From: Symbiodinium natans | Taxonomy: Eukaryota; Sar; Dinophyceae; Suessiales; Symbiodiniaceae | Assembly: GCA_905221605.1 (NCBI GenBank) | Contig: CAJNDS010000435.1 | Location: forward strand, 311,001 to 375,000 | Reading direction: 5' to 3' | DNA length: 64,000 bases | Shown: in pieces, positions 12,356 through 24,300 of the stretch | Numbering within the stretch: the first letter of the stretch is position 1 | Layout: each line of letters starts with the position of its first letter | Position numbers and translations under genes: made by a program | Notes under the pieces: model-generated | Databases searched by the model: none | Seen by the model: the letters and a program-made list of their open reading frames with translations, nothing else | Told to the model about the DNA's origin: nothing

Positions 12356-12556
12356 AGTCCAACTCGCGTCTTGAGGTCGCGTGGAATGCCTCAAGAAGCC
12401 GGGCCAAGCTCCAAGACTTTCGAACGAAGTATGCAGCGACTGCTCAAGTTGGGCTTGCAGAAGAGCTCCGACCCGTGGGGTTCATGTTTTTGTTCGCGCT
12501 CGCAGGCCGCATTGTAGAACTGTCAGGACTGCCCCGGATGTGGGTGCGGCAGGTAT
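12356..12556 (+). CDS. Possible orphan exon, unknown function
   Basis: A frame with protein-like composition begins after a TTGTTTGTTCCAG acceptor-like site and ends in GGCAG followed by GTATGT, a plausible donor. It contains one hydrophobic run (GFMFLFALAGRIVELSGL). I do not recognise a family. It may be a single exon of a dispersed gene or chance. Confidence 0.25.
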
Positions 12557-12559
12557 GTT

Positions 12560-15500
12560 AGCAGCATGTCCTACATGTATCTGCATATTCATGTGTTATC
12601 ATTTGAGTAAAGAGCACACGATAAAACGCTACAGTGGCCGGCCCCGAGCGGCCTCGAAGATCGGGAGCACTTGGACGTTATGTCGTCTCGTCGTGCCGTG
12701 CATGCGCAAACTGCAGGCTGAGTCGGGACTCGAGTCGGGACAGTGACTCCTGGCCTCGTTCTACTCACTACTCACTGCCGTAGATTTGCCCGCCCGGTAG
12801 TCGCGTCTCTTCAGGAACCTTTGCTCGTCCTGGTGGTTGGACCGAAGTGTTTGCGCAGTTGCTTTGTTGATCCTGCTGAACGTGTGAAACAATGCCGCTT
12901 GGCGTGGCTTGCGCAGTGCTGCTCCGGACACCGACACAACCGGATCAACTAGGGATATTCTTTTCAACAGTAGAAAGCTGCCTGATGACTGCTGCGAAAA
13001 TCTGTGCGTTTGAGGGTTGTTGGTATGTGGTCAGCTGCAGACTCTGCAGACTCTAAGGGCATGTTTAACTGTTGGCACTTGGCGGCCCCTTGCAAAGCAT
13101 AGCCCACCTGCATTTCCTCAGAGAGATGTTAGGCTCGACGGATGTGGGCGCGTTACGGCACAGAGTCTCGGCAAAGCAGACCGCCGCGACGACAAATCAT
13201 TACATCGAGGTTTGTTTTGCTGCACTGCACTTGCGCAGCTTGCGACCTGTTCTTCAAAACCTGCATGAATGGTTGGTCTAACCACCGTCACATTGGCTGG
13301 ACTCCTGTGGTTTCCCTCACTTTTTGCGATGTTCGCATGGATCCCATGGTTTCCCCGTCCGTTTGTTGTTCAGCTTCAGGTGTTGGATCAGACCTGTCAA
13401 GTATGCAATGTCCCGAAGTAGAATTGGAACTCATGTCGGTGCCGTCAAGGCATCTTTGCTTTTCAATGGGTGCTGATCCATAAGATGAAGAATGTGCAAA
13501 AACACTACGCGCGCAACGACCGCACAAGAAATCTTCAAGGTCCGTGCAAGGTCTTGAAGAGCCCGTGCAGCATCCATAACATGCCTGATCTGACATGGGC
13601 CTGCACCTGCGTAGGTTCCAACCCGACAAATGTACACAGAAATCCTGCGCAAGATCCGTGCCTGGTGCGCTCATGCGCGCGTGACCTTTACAAGCCCCTG
13701 GACCATGTAATCATCCTGTATCAATCTGTGTTGCCAACAGGTCGCTGAATATTGGCACTTGTCCTGTCCAACATCCCACTTTCACGGAAATAGGACGAAA
13801 CCTTTTCTTTGCGGACCTAAGACAGTTCAACAAGCACAACATGCCGTACTCCGAGTACTAGTTTATACTGAAGGCGAGTTCTAACGTCCGCTTCCCAGCG
13901 AGCAGTCAAGTCTGGGTTCAAGAAAGGCAAATGAAATGGGGCCATTGCGGACGACATCAAATAAAATCCGTTGCTCATGTGTTTGTGCTGTATTCGGGGG
14001 TGGGGAGTGGTCAGTCCGTCACCTGGCAAGTTTAGAAGCCGTGCGTAGCTCTTTGTCATGCGTTGCTTGCAATCAAGGCGGGACCTGGCTGAAGAAGTGC
14101 CCGTGGCATTGAACATGTTTGACATGTGCGCGAGTCCTGAACGCCCCGAGCAACAGAGGCATGAGAGGCATCGCCTGCCAGCCTCCGAGGTACACGTGAC
14201 AGGGATCGACATGTCGACGTCAAAGCCCAGTGCAGAGTCAGCAGAAAGCAAAGAGAGCGCTTTGCTCTTAAATTCGTAGCGGCTAGATGTGGCAGGTTGC
14301 CAAAGGCAAGGTCTGCTGCGTTCACTGCCATGCTTAGTTTGTAACTTATGCGGAGTTATGCACCAATCGATCATGTTGACTGCAGTGCAATTGTGCAGTG
14401 CATTTTCTAATTTCATATGATGCTGCCAAAGCTGAGCAATGCGGCCTTCACAACATGCAACCGCTTGAGGCAGCCTGAAGCTATTGCATGGTGCGCAAGG
14501 CATGATACTCTGCCAAGCAGAAGCCAGCACCAGCTCATGGGACAGCAACCCCCGTGCGTTTTGGAGATGAGAAAGCAAATGCATCTAGTTCCTTCCTGTT
14601 TCGTCCCGTCCGAGCACTTTAGGGCCGTGTCTGCGCAAGGGAAACTGACTGGGAAGCTGCGCCAGTGCAGCGCAGATACGATGGCCCCTGCCAAGTTCCA
14701 GGTGGAGGTGCTGATGCCCCTTGAGTTACATCTTGCTGATGTTTTGTCGTCGAATAATCAAACCTTCGGCCCTCCGGTTCTCGGACGCTTCCTACCGCAA
14801 CTCAATGTGAGTGCGCAGGATACTTTTAGCAAGTTTTCGTGCGCCATTTTCGGATGTGCCCCTGTGGTTTTAGCAACTTGCTTTTCCTGGACAGTAGCAT
14901 CGACGTTTGCTCGCGATCCCTGAATGCTGTTGGGCCACCAAGTTAGCAACATGGAAGTCGTGACATTCACAGGCCAAGCAGGTGGTAGCATGGATCACAA
15001 CAACCATTCACCGACATACGCGCACTCTTGCTGCGTTTCTTTCTCCTTTTTGTTTGTCTCTCACTCTCTCTCTCTCCTCTCTATTTCATTTAGACTTCCT
15101 GTTTTCAGATCCATAGCTCATCCCTCCCATCGTTGGGAGTCCAAAGATATTTTCTTGAACTGCTGGTTGTAAATCATGTTATGTTTTGCGTTGTAAGTCT
15201 AACAACATCTTGTTCGTTTGGATTTGGATGTGCTCATGTATGAAATAAGGACACGCAGGAGATTTGTGAGAGAGCCGCCTTTTCAGATACAACGATCATC
15301 GCACGAGCTGGAAAGAATATTGCCGTTGTCGGTGTTAGAGATGGTAAAAAGGAAGACAAACTACTGAAGGCCTGCTATTGAAAGGGTACTTCACGCTGGC
15401 TTGTGCGGCGTCAGATGCTCGCTGCAACGTCCGAAGAGAAGAGACCAAGGGATGGGGAGGGGACCAACCATCGCAAATTACAATTTTCGCGTTACGATTT

Positions 15501-15600
15501 GTTTTTTTACTCTTATTACTGTGCTTACCTGTACTTTAGTCTATAGGCTCCCTTTCTACATTTACACGCACCACAGACCTCAGACACCCAAGACGCAGAT
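12560..15600. other. No confident gene; one possible coding stretch
   Basis: The longest frame is minus 13,817-14,584 (255 codons). It is Cys/Ser/His-rich with no motif and is probably spurious. A plus-strand stretch at about 14,680-14,920 (from MAPAKFQVEVLMPLEL) has more protein-like composition and contains a GTGAGT donor-like site at 14,808, but I cannot assign it. Nothing else is seen. Confidence 0.35.
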
Positions 15601-15614
15601 ACAAACGCAAAACT

Positions 15615-15797
15615 CCCCACGGAAGACACAGACGCAGACACAGACACAGACACGCACACGCACACGCACACGAGCGCACGCACGCACGTCCACGAGCGCA
15701 AGCACCCACGCACGCACGCACGCACGCACGTACACGAGCGCAAGCACGCCCGCACGCACGCACACAGACAGACACACACACACACACACACACACAG
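15615..15797. repeat. CA-rich microsatellite
   Basis: An interrupted CA/CACG/CAGA tract (ACACGCACG, CACAGACA) ends in a pure (CA) run at about 15,773-15,796. Long frames crossing it on both strands (for example CVCVCVCV) are repeat artefacts. Confidence 0.9.
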
Positions 15798-16005
15798 AGC
15801 ACAAACACCCAATTCACCCACTGTCTTTCACGATTTCCATACTCGTTGTTGATGTTTTTCACAAAATCCAATATTTCCGAAATTGACTTCGGTGTGTTTG
15901 CTCGCTTGCGCTGCAACTATCAGCATGCCCTTCACGTACTTTTGGTATCCTTGAAAATAGTTGTGCTGTCTGGAGTGGTCGAAAACCTCACGGGTAGCGA
16001 TGTTT

Positions 16006-16685
<680 letters not shown>

Positions 16686-16689
16686 TTTT

Positions 16690-17940
16690 ATTGAACGCTG
16701 AGCGAGCGGGCTCTGCTCATTGCGGGCGATTTGCACTGAGCACCGAAAATTGGGTTGGAGCTAATGGTTAGGAGAGGTGAAACTGAATTCAACACTGAAA
16801 AGAAAGGTGAAACTTTACAGGATTTGGGATCAGAAATGCAGAGCTAGCTAGCTAATGAAAGATGAGTTGTAGCTGAGCGTTCAGATGTGAACTTCTCCCC
16901 GTCGTCCTAATGTGTCTTGCTGCGTCCAGCAAACACGCACCGATCTGGAATTGGGTCGTACCTGTCGGCCGTCTCCCATAGTGTCCATCTAGTGGCTAGT
17001 GGCGTCCCACATAGATTACTGTGCAGAAAGGCAGAGGATCGTAGGAGTTCAGCTGACTGGGATAGCGCTTGAAGGCTGAGCGTCGGGCAGTGGGCTTGCT
17101 GCTGGCAGGGCATCATGCTGATTTCACTGCGGCGACCAAACTATGGGTTACACCAGTTGCTGGCTTCGTCACCTCAGGCACATTTAACGAGTTCAGTGCA
17201 TTCAAATGCAGAATGCGCGTTGCTGCAGAATTTGTCAAAATTGGAAAGCTCGGGGCCAATGTGGTAATATTGTGTTGATCGAGAGGGCTTCGACTGCCTC
17301 CGTCTTTATGAACTGCAGTGCAGAACATTTCGCTTGGCTAGTTTGAGCTCATGTAAGCTGCGTCACGCTGTCCCACAAGTAGATTCAAGTGCTGCGCTTG
17401 CGCTTGTCACAGAAGCAGCACTTAGCTTCCAAATTGCAAGCCACTAAATTGAACAGCATGCAAGGACTAGCCAGGCTGAATGTATGGAGAAAATTTACAT
17501 GTAGGCAAGTTCCAATAGAGCGCTGACTGTGTTGACGCGATCGGCTATAACGGCGGTTCTTCCCCCTATGGCTGCCCTTGATTGAACCACTACTGGGTTT
17601 TGGGCGCTCTAACCAAATAGTGTCTGTGTGCTGCTGCTGCATTGCTCGGAGCTGCTCCTTCTCACAACAAGGAAGAGTTCTGGCACCAATAGTGCACCCT
17701 TACCCCTTCCACCTGCAGGTCAGCAGCTAAGTGTTGGGCCAGCTTCCATAGCAAAAGCAGCTTGTTTGCGGAGTTGCAGCTCCTGCTGTTGTGACCAAAC
17801 TCTGGGTTACATTAATTGCTGGTTGAGAAGCCTTGGGCATATTTAGTGTGTTTGTGTGCATTCAAGTGCAGACTGCACAATGCTGCAAAGTTGTGTTGTT
17901 AGGATAGGCAAAGGCTGTGACCTTAGTTTTTCTCTCCTTC
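16690..17940. other. No gene recognised
   Basis: Only overlapping short frames are present. This is the flank into which the copia element inserted. Confidence 0.45.
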
Positions 17941-17941
17941 T

Positions 17942-17946
17942 CTCTA
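17942..17946. repeat. Target site duplication, left copy (CTCTA)
   Basis: CTCTA directly abuts the left LTR and is repeated at 26,074-26,078 directly after the right LTR. Five bp is the usual size for copia-type integrases. Confidence 0.85.
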
Positions 17947-18073
17947 TACGAAACTTTTCCACTTCAAGCAAAAGCGCCTGTGTCATTGCACACACGATGG
18001 AAAACATGATGTGCCCAAGTAAAATCACTTTGGGGTAAAACAGGGGTGTGCTACTGTACTTTCACCTTTTGCA
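17947..18073 (-). repeat. 3' LTR of the copia element
   Basis: 127 bp, identical to the other LTR except for one base. It is very short for a copia LTR and has no obvious TATA box. On the minus strand it directly follows the purine tract. Confidence 0.95.
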
Positions 18074-18082
18074 CCCCTCCTT
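18074..18082 (-). promoter_or_regulatory. Polypurine tract
   Basis: On the minus strand AAGGAGGGG directly precedes the 3' LTR, the expected place and composition for the plus-strand primer of reverse transcription. Confidence 0.85.
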
Positions 18083-18367
18083 AGGACATTCGTCGTACAG
18101 ACGAGTGTACTACAGAATCTGCCCAAAATCTATACAGGGAAAACTGCCACCACTAGCATTCTCGGTAGAACTCGAGAGAAACTTCAAACACATATCCACA
18201 GATTTCAAATCCCTGTGCATCTTCCCCATTCGAGGATGGAAACAGTTGGACTTGCAATCTTTCAAGTTTAAACACGACTCAAAGTCGCACACGTCTCGCA
18301 TCTAGCTTCACAGCTCAGTTGGGCTCGCAGTTGCATCTCAGGTCATCTCGCTCCATCTGGGTCCTCA

Positions 18368-21300
18368 TCACGGGTTGCATTGCCTGCATCCTTCGTATCC
18401 GTCACGGACTGCTTGCTCACGCGTGAGCAACCGAACATGTCGCCCATCACGATGTGCCTTCCGGACCATTCCACACGTCTGACTATGGAACCGCAGGCCT
18501 GTGTTGCCAATCAGTGCCACTTGTCTCTGATTCCACCCGTGTCCACCTTGATGCACAGGTTGAGCTTGTACTCGGACTTGGGGTTCATCTTGCCGTCGAG
18601 GTTCATCTGCTCGAAGAGGTTCATCCGGTCGTCGAAGTTCATCTGCTCGAAGAGGTTCATCCGGTCGTCGAAGTTCATCTGGTCGTCGAAGTTCATCTGG
18701 TCGTCGAGGTTCATCTGGTCGTCGAGGTTCATCTGCTCGTCGAGGTTCATCTGGTCGTAGAGGTTCATCTGGTCGTCGAAGTTCATCTGGTCGTCGAGGT
18801 TCATCTGGTCGTAGAGGTTCATCTGCTCGTCGAGGTTCATCTGGTCGTAGAGGTTCATCTGGTCCACATAGTGGTGGTTCCCCTTCCTCATCTGGCTCAT
18901 GTTCCCATTCCTCTTCATCTTCTGTTCGATCAGTAGTCGTCGCCATCCTCTGTAGGTCTCCAAGTCGCCTTTCCTTCCATGCCATTTGCCATACCATGTA
19001 CAGCACGGTCATCAGGATCACCAAACCCGCAGCCACCAGGAGAACACCACCCCATTGGTTGACCTTGATCTCCAGGCTCAAGGCGCTCATAATCGTGATG
19101 CCACTTTGCTCAAGCTCACGATCTCTTCCAAAGGCTTCTGCTCCATTCGCGGTTCTCATTGCATCCATCATCACCAGCAAACGAATCACCTTGGCATTCA
19201 TCTGCTCATACTTCTGCTTGTTTCTGCTCAGACACTCGAAGCCACCATAGCCCAGGCGAGACATCAGGAATCCATAGCGTTCTGAGCTTAGCGCCTTTGT
19301 ACCTATGTCAGCAGTATTTAGGTACGTGGACACTGTTCCCAGTTCCAAGGTTCCCCTCGAAGTTTCCCTCTGTACCCATAGCAGTTTCGTTTCCAGATGA
19401 CGCACTTTCGACACGCCACGCTTTTGGAGCAATGATCGGGCGCTAGACGAGTCTAGCCGGCATAACAACCGACAAGGTGTGCTTGAAAGCGTCTTGATCA
19501 CGTGCCCAACATACATCAGTTCTGCTGCCGTGGAACAACATGCCATGAGCTCTGCTTCGCATGACGACAGAGAAATCGAGCCTTGCTTCCTCACGAAGCT
19601 GAAGGTCGCGTTCCCATTCAAGTAGACGTGGCCACACGTCGATGACACCCTTGTCCAATGTCCAGCCCAGTCACTATCGCTCATGCCCTCAACCAAATCC
19701 GGTTTGCCGCTGTTCTCTACTTGCAGCCTTGTTGCCTCCTCTCGACTGAGCTTTCTCTCATCCAAACTTGACCTTCCCGGATACGTCCATGCCAACGTGA
19801 GACACACATCAGCTGTGGCTAACAGATACTCTGCTAAGTGGCAGGCATGCTTCCACATACGCTTCGTTGGCCGACTCATCGACCTTGCCAAGTGTGCGAT
19901 GGTCCATTGGGCATCTGGTCTATCTGGGCTGAGGTACAGGAAGCTTCCGACTGCCGCTCTGAACTTCGAAGCCTCCAGCTCCTGCAAGGGCTCTGACTCA
20001 TCCATTTTGGCAATTTCTGGACTGCACGGCATTTTCCTCACCCTCGGCCTTTTCAGGTCCAACACACCACAAATCTTCTCCAAGTACTTCTTGTCGACTC
20101 GCACCTCAATGCCAGACTCGGTGATTAGTAACTCTTTCTTCAGGAACTTCAGGCTATCACCTATGTTCTTCACGGGTTCTGAGACTTCCAGCTTGTACTT
20201 CTTCTCCAGGATCTCAGTTACCTTTCGTGTGTTCTCTGGGGTTCCAGCTAGCAAGCCATCATCGACATGAACTGTTGCACCCAAACCTGGCTGTCCAAAC
20301 GCTGCCGGACATGCTTCATCTGGCACCAAGCCAGCTGTAGCCAGGTCCGCCGCCAGCTGTTCTCCCCACCACGCAGACGCTGCCTGCTGTCCTGGTAAGC
20401 AACGATGGACTCTATACGGGAGGCCGTCCAACATCACATAAAGCTCTTGACGCTGCTTCACCTCGAGGAAAGCATCCTTCACATCGAAGCTAACCATCTG
20501 CCACCCTGGTCGGGAAACCATGAGGGCCGGCAACAGCTTTGCAATTGATGGATTGGTGCTTGGGGCATACACGTCTGTCCTGTTTGGGTCCCAGATCTTC
20601 AGCTGCTTACACACTAATCTCGCCCTTCTCTTCCACTTCGCCTCACGGTACCGCCAGTCCATCACATGCTTCGTCTGCAACAACTCTGCGTTCTCAGGCA
20701 AGGACGATACCTGTTCCAACACTCCCATGTCAAGGAGTCGCTTCACTTCGGTCTTCCTGCTCTCAGCATCTACTTGGTCCATCTCGTGTTCCGACAGTTC
20801 TGGAGGCCCTTCATTCTCAGTCCTGTTACGCCAAAGCTCTCCCCAATCAATGCTCTCTTCTTCTTCTTCTACCTCAGACCAAATTTCCCACTCTTCCATG
20901 TCACCCCACTCCTCTTCTAGGTGCTCATCCAATGTGTAGTATTCAGCATCTGCAACTTTCACAGTTGAAACCCTTGAGGTCTTTGGTGGCGATGAGCTCC
21001 CAGCATAAAGTGGAGGTGCGTTCAGCGGGACGTTCTTCTCCTCCGGCATCGGTCGCTTTTCTCCACGCTTATCTTCTTCCTTATCACTTGGTTCGGGCTC
21101 AGATCTCTTCTGTCCTGTTCCTGCCTCGATGTCCATCTCTTCTCGCACGCCATCACCAGTTCCGCCTTCCGACGGGGTTGAGCTAGCATGCTGTGACGAT
21201 GGGGTCGAAACCCCTCCTGGCTCTTCATGGCTAGATTGTTTTGCACCTGACTGCGATGATGAACTTGAAGAGTCAGATCCTGCCTCATCTGGTGCCTTCA

Positions 21301-24300
21301 ACGCTGCCTCCTTTGGTCCTTCCATCGGCATCACTGGCATGTCCGGTACCACATTCGGCTTTGTCCTGTCTTTCATAGCCGGAATCACGACTTTTCCCAG
21401 GCTGCTCAACGAAAACTTGTACGGTTTGCCTTGGAATTCTTTCAGCATATGCTTGCTCCACCTTTCCTGTGGATTCAGCCTCCGGACCGTTGTTGACAGA
21501 TACAAACCAAGCGCTGTTCCACACACATGCATGTCGTTCGCCAGCGATTTTCCAAGCCACAGGCCTTTCACGAACTTTGGGCGTCCTTTCTTTCGATGGC
21601 CTTGACTCAACGCAAACAGGACCACCTCGCCGAAACATGCCAGCTTCCCATTGTAGGCCAAGCCAAATGCCTTCTCGAACGAAGTCGTTCCAGCTCTGAC
21701 TGCAAACGTGTTCTGAAGCATTGAGGCATGCACATACGCCCAGCCTGCAATCTCATCTCTCGTCCGAATCTCCGTTCCCGATTGAGCCTTCACCTGTTCC
21801 AACAAAGTTGCCGCTAGATCTCGAATGTTCTGAACACATTGCTCTGCCATTCCATTTGTTGCATGCTCATGAGGTTGTGACGGTCTCGCCACGGTCTTCA
21901 AACCCAACTTCGTCCTGGAGTGACAAATCATCTTGGTCAAGGCTGTTGCAGAAGGCTCATTGTCTGACCTGATCACCACGCCTTGATATCCCAGATAGGA
22001 TATGAAGCCTAAGATTTCTTTCGCCGCATACACCAGTGATTGGTCACCTTTCGACTCTAGGGGTATGGCTCTTGACATTCCTGTCGTCTTGTCCACAGCC
22101 ACCACCACAACCATCGCATCTTTGTCCTTAGGAGCACTTCGCATGAAGTCTAGTTCACCTCCCGTGACATCAGTGTAAAAGAAGTCGAATGCAATGATTG
22201 GGTCCCCGCCATCGGTGTCATGTTGTTCTCCATCCTGACGGTGAGCATCTCTCCTTGATCTGCAACTCACGCAGTAGCTGCACCATTCCTTGAACGGTAC
22301 ATGAGTGAGCTCATGCTCGGCAATCTCATCAGCAGTTGGTTGCTTAGGAAGTCGCTCTCCACGTGGTTGATGTTCATGAGGTTTCGCCGCATTCTCCAGC
22401 GCCATCGCATCCTCCAGTGCTCTCTTCTTTGAGTGACTCATCAACCTCTGGAACATAACTTTCTTGGAACCAGACATCCCCAGTCCCAAAGCTTTGCACG
22501 CTTCTCGTAGTTCTCGAGCACTCGAATCCTCGTTCAACCGCAGTCCCTCTACTACCACATGGTCTTCTTCTCCACATCCGATCAACATTGGGGCGGGACT
22601 TGCGCCCACCGGTTCTTCATGTCCGTCTTGATCACATACACCTGGGAGATCGATTGGGCTCATTTGTTCATGCGGATCAGCTACGCTCATCTCTTCGGCA
22701 TACAGATCAAGATCAACTGGCCAATCTTTCACTTCATCTGCCTCGGAAGTTCCAGCTTCAGCAACGAGCGTGAGGCCGTAGTGATCGGGGTCACCTTTCG
22801 TACGATGCATGATGGTGAATATCAGGACTGCTGCATCGCCATGTTCAATCACCTCACTCAGGTTCTCCACGCTTTCCAGGGGTTCCTGGAAGTCCACAAG
22901 CTCCCACGCTTCCTGTCTGAACACCAAAGTCGTGCGATACTTCCACAAATGCACTGACATGTCATCTGAAGGATCGAGGCGGACCTTATCTCTCTTCAAG
23001 ATGCAAGGATCACCACAGTCGAGGAAATTCCACCCTGGAGAAAGTCCGTGGATGTTGAAATGTGGTTGCACTATAATCCGACCTTCTTTGCTTGCTCGAA
23101 CACATTCTTCTTCTGGCTCTTTCACCTCATCATCCCGGACCATGAACACTCTGGCATCAACCACTAGGCTATTCCTTCGGAATGAGACCGGCACTTCTAT
23201 CTCTTCGGGATCATTGCACAGATGCAGAAGTCCATTCCTATGGTCGAGGCTCCAACCTTTCTTCAGCAATCTCCCTAGTGAGATCAGGGGCGCACCAACA
23301 TCGGACGCGTAGAACTCCTCTTGGATCATCGCTGGGCCTAGGTCCAAGGTGATCTTCCTGCTACCATGGTTCTTCATCTCTTTCCCTTGGGCGTCGACCA
23401 TTCGAACTGGTGCACTCGAACCCCTGTCTCCAAGATTCGCTTCCAACCATGCTCGCGGCATCACACTGAGGTCAGCACCTGAATCCAAGACCACCTCCTG
23501 GGGTAGCCCTTCAGAGAGAGCGTTGTAGCCCTCGTCAGACCTGCTGCTGATCCCTCTTACTTCTGCATGTGCAACCCATTCTTCATCTCCAAGCAATGCA
23601 TCATCTAAGCTCATGTCCACGACGCTGTACGTCTCCCAAGCAAAATCGATGACTTCCAGTTCATCCTCACCATCAACCATAGAATGTTCGATCACTCTGC
23701 ACCACCACGACTCATTGTCTGACACATACGACTCTGAACCCTCGCTGTCCATCTCATAGACCGTTGTCATTGGGACATCAAGTCGATCACTGTCTGCAAG
23801 ATCAAACACACGCTTCACACTTGCTGTTCCGGTCGATGAATTTGAGCTCGATGCGGACGAACTGTTCCCCGATGCGGACGATGTATCATTCTGGTTGATG
23901 TTTCGAACTTTGTCCTTCATCCAACACTCATTGCCCCAGTGCCCTGACTTCCCGCAGATTCGACAAGCATCATGAGAAAGCCTTTCTTTGCCCTTTCCTC
24001 CTTTCTTTCCTCTGTCCTTTCCTCCTTTGCTCCAATCATTCCTGCTCCATGGGGACTGTTTTCCTTTTCCTCCTTTCTCATAGCCTTTTCCTTTGCCTGG
24101 ACGACTCTCATATCCTCCTTTGCCACCTTTGCCTTTGCCGTTCTTTCCTCCATACTTTCCTCCATCTTTGCCACTACCTTTGCCAGCCCCTTTACCCCAC
24201 TTGCCTTTTCCTTTAGGCCATCCTTTCACACGATCGACATCCATGGGGCTCGGGCCGTTCGGATCATCATACGAAGGTTTCTGCGGTGCCCCTCCTGTCA

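Noticed and set aside
13817-14584. Minus-strand 255-codon frame as a gene
   Set aside because: The composition is high in Cys, His and Ser with no helix or strand pattern, no motif and no splice context; probably chance.
15525-15916. Long Cys/Val and Thr/Arg frames on both strands
   Set aside because: They come from translation of the CA microsatellite.
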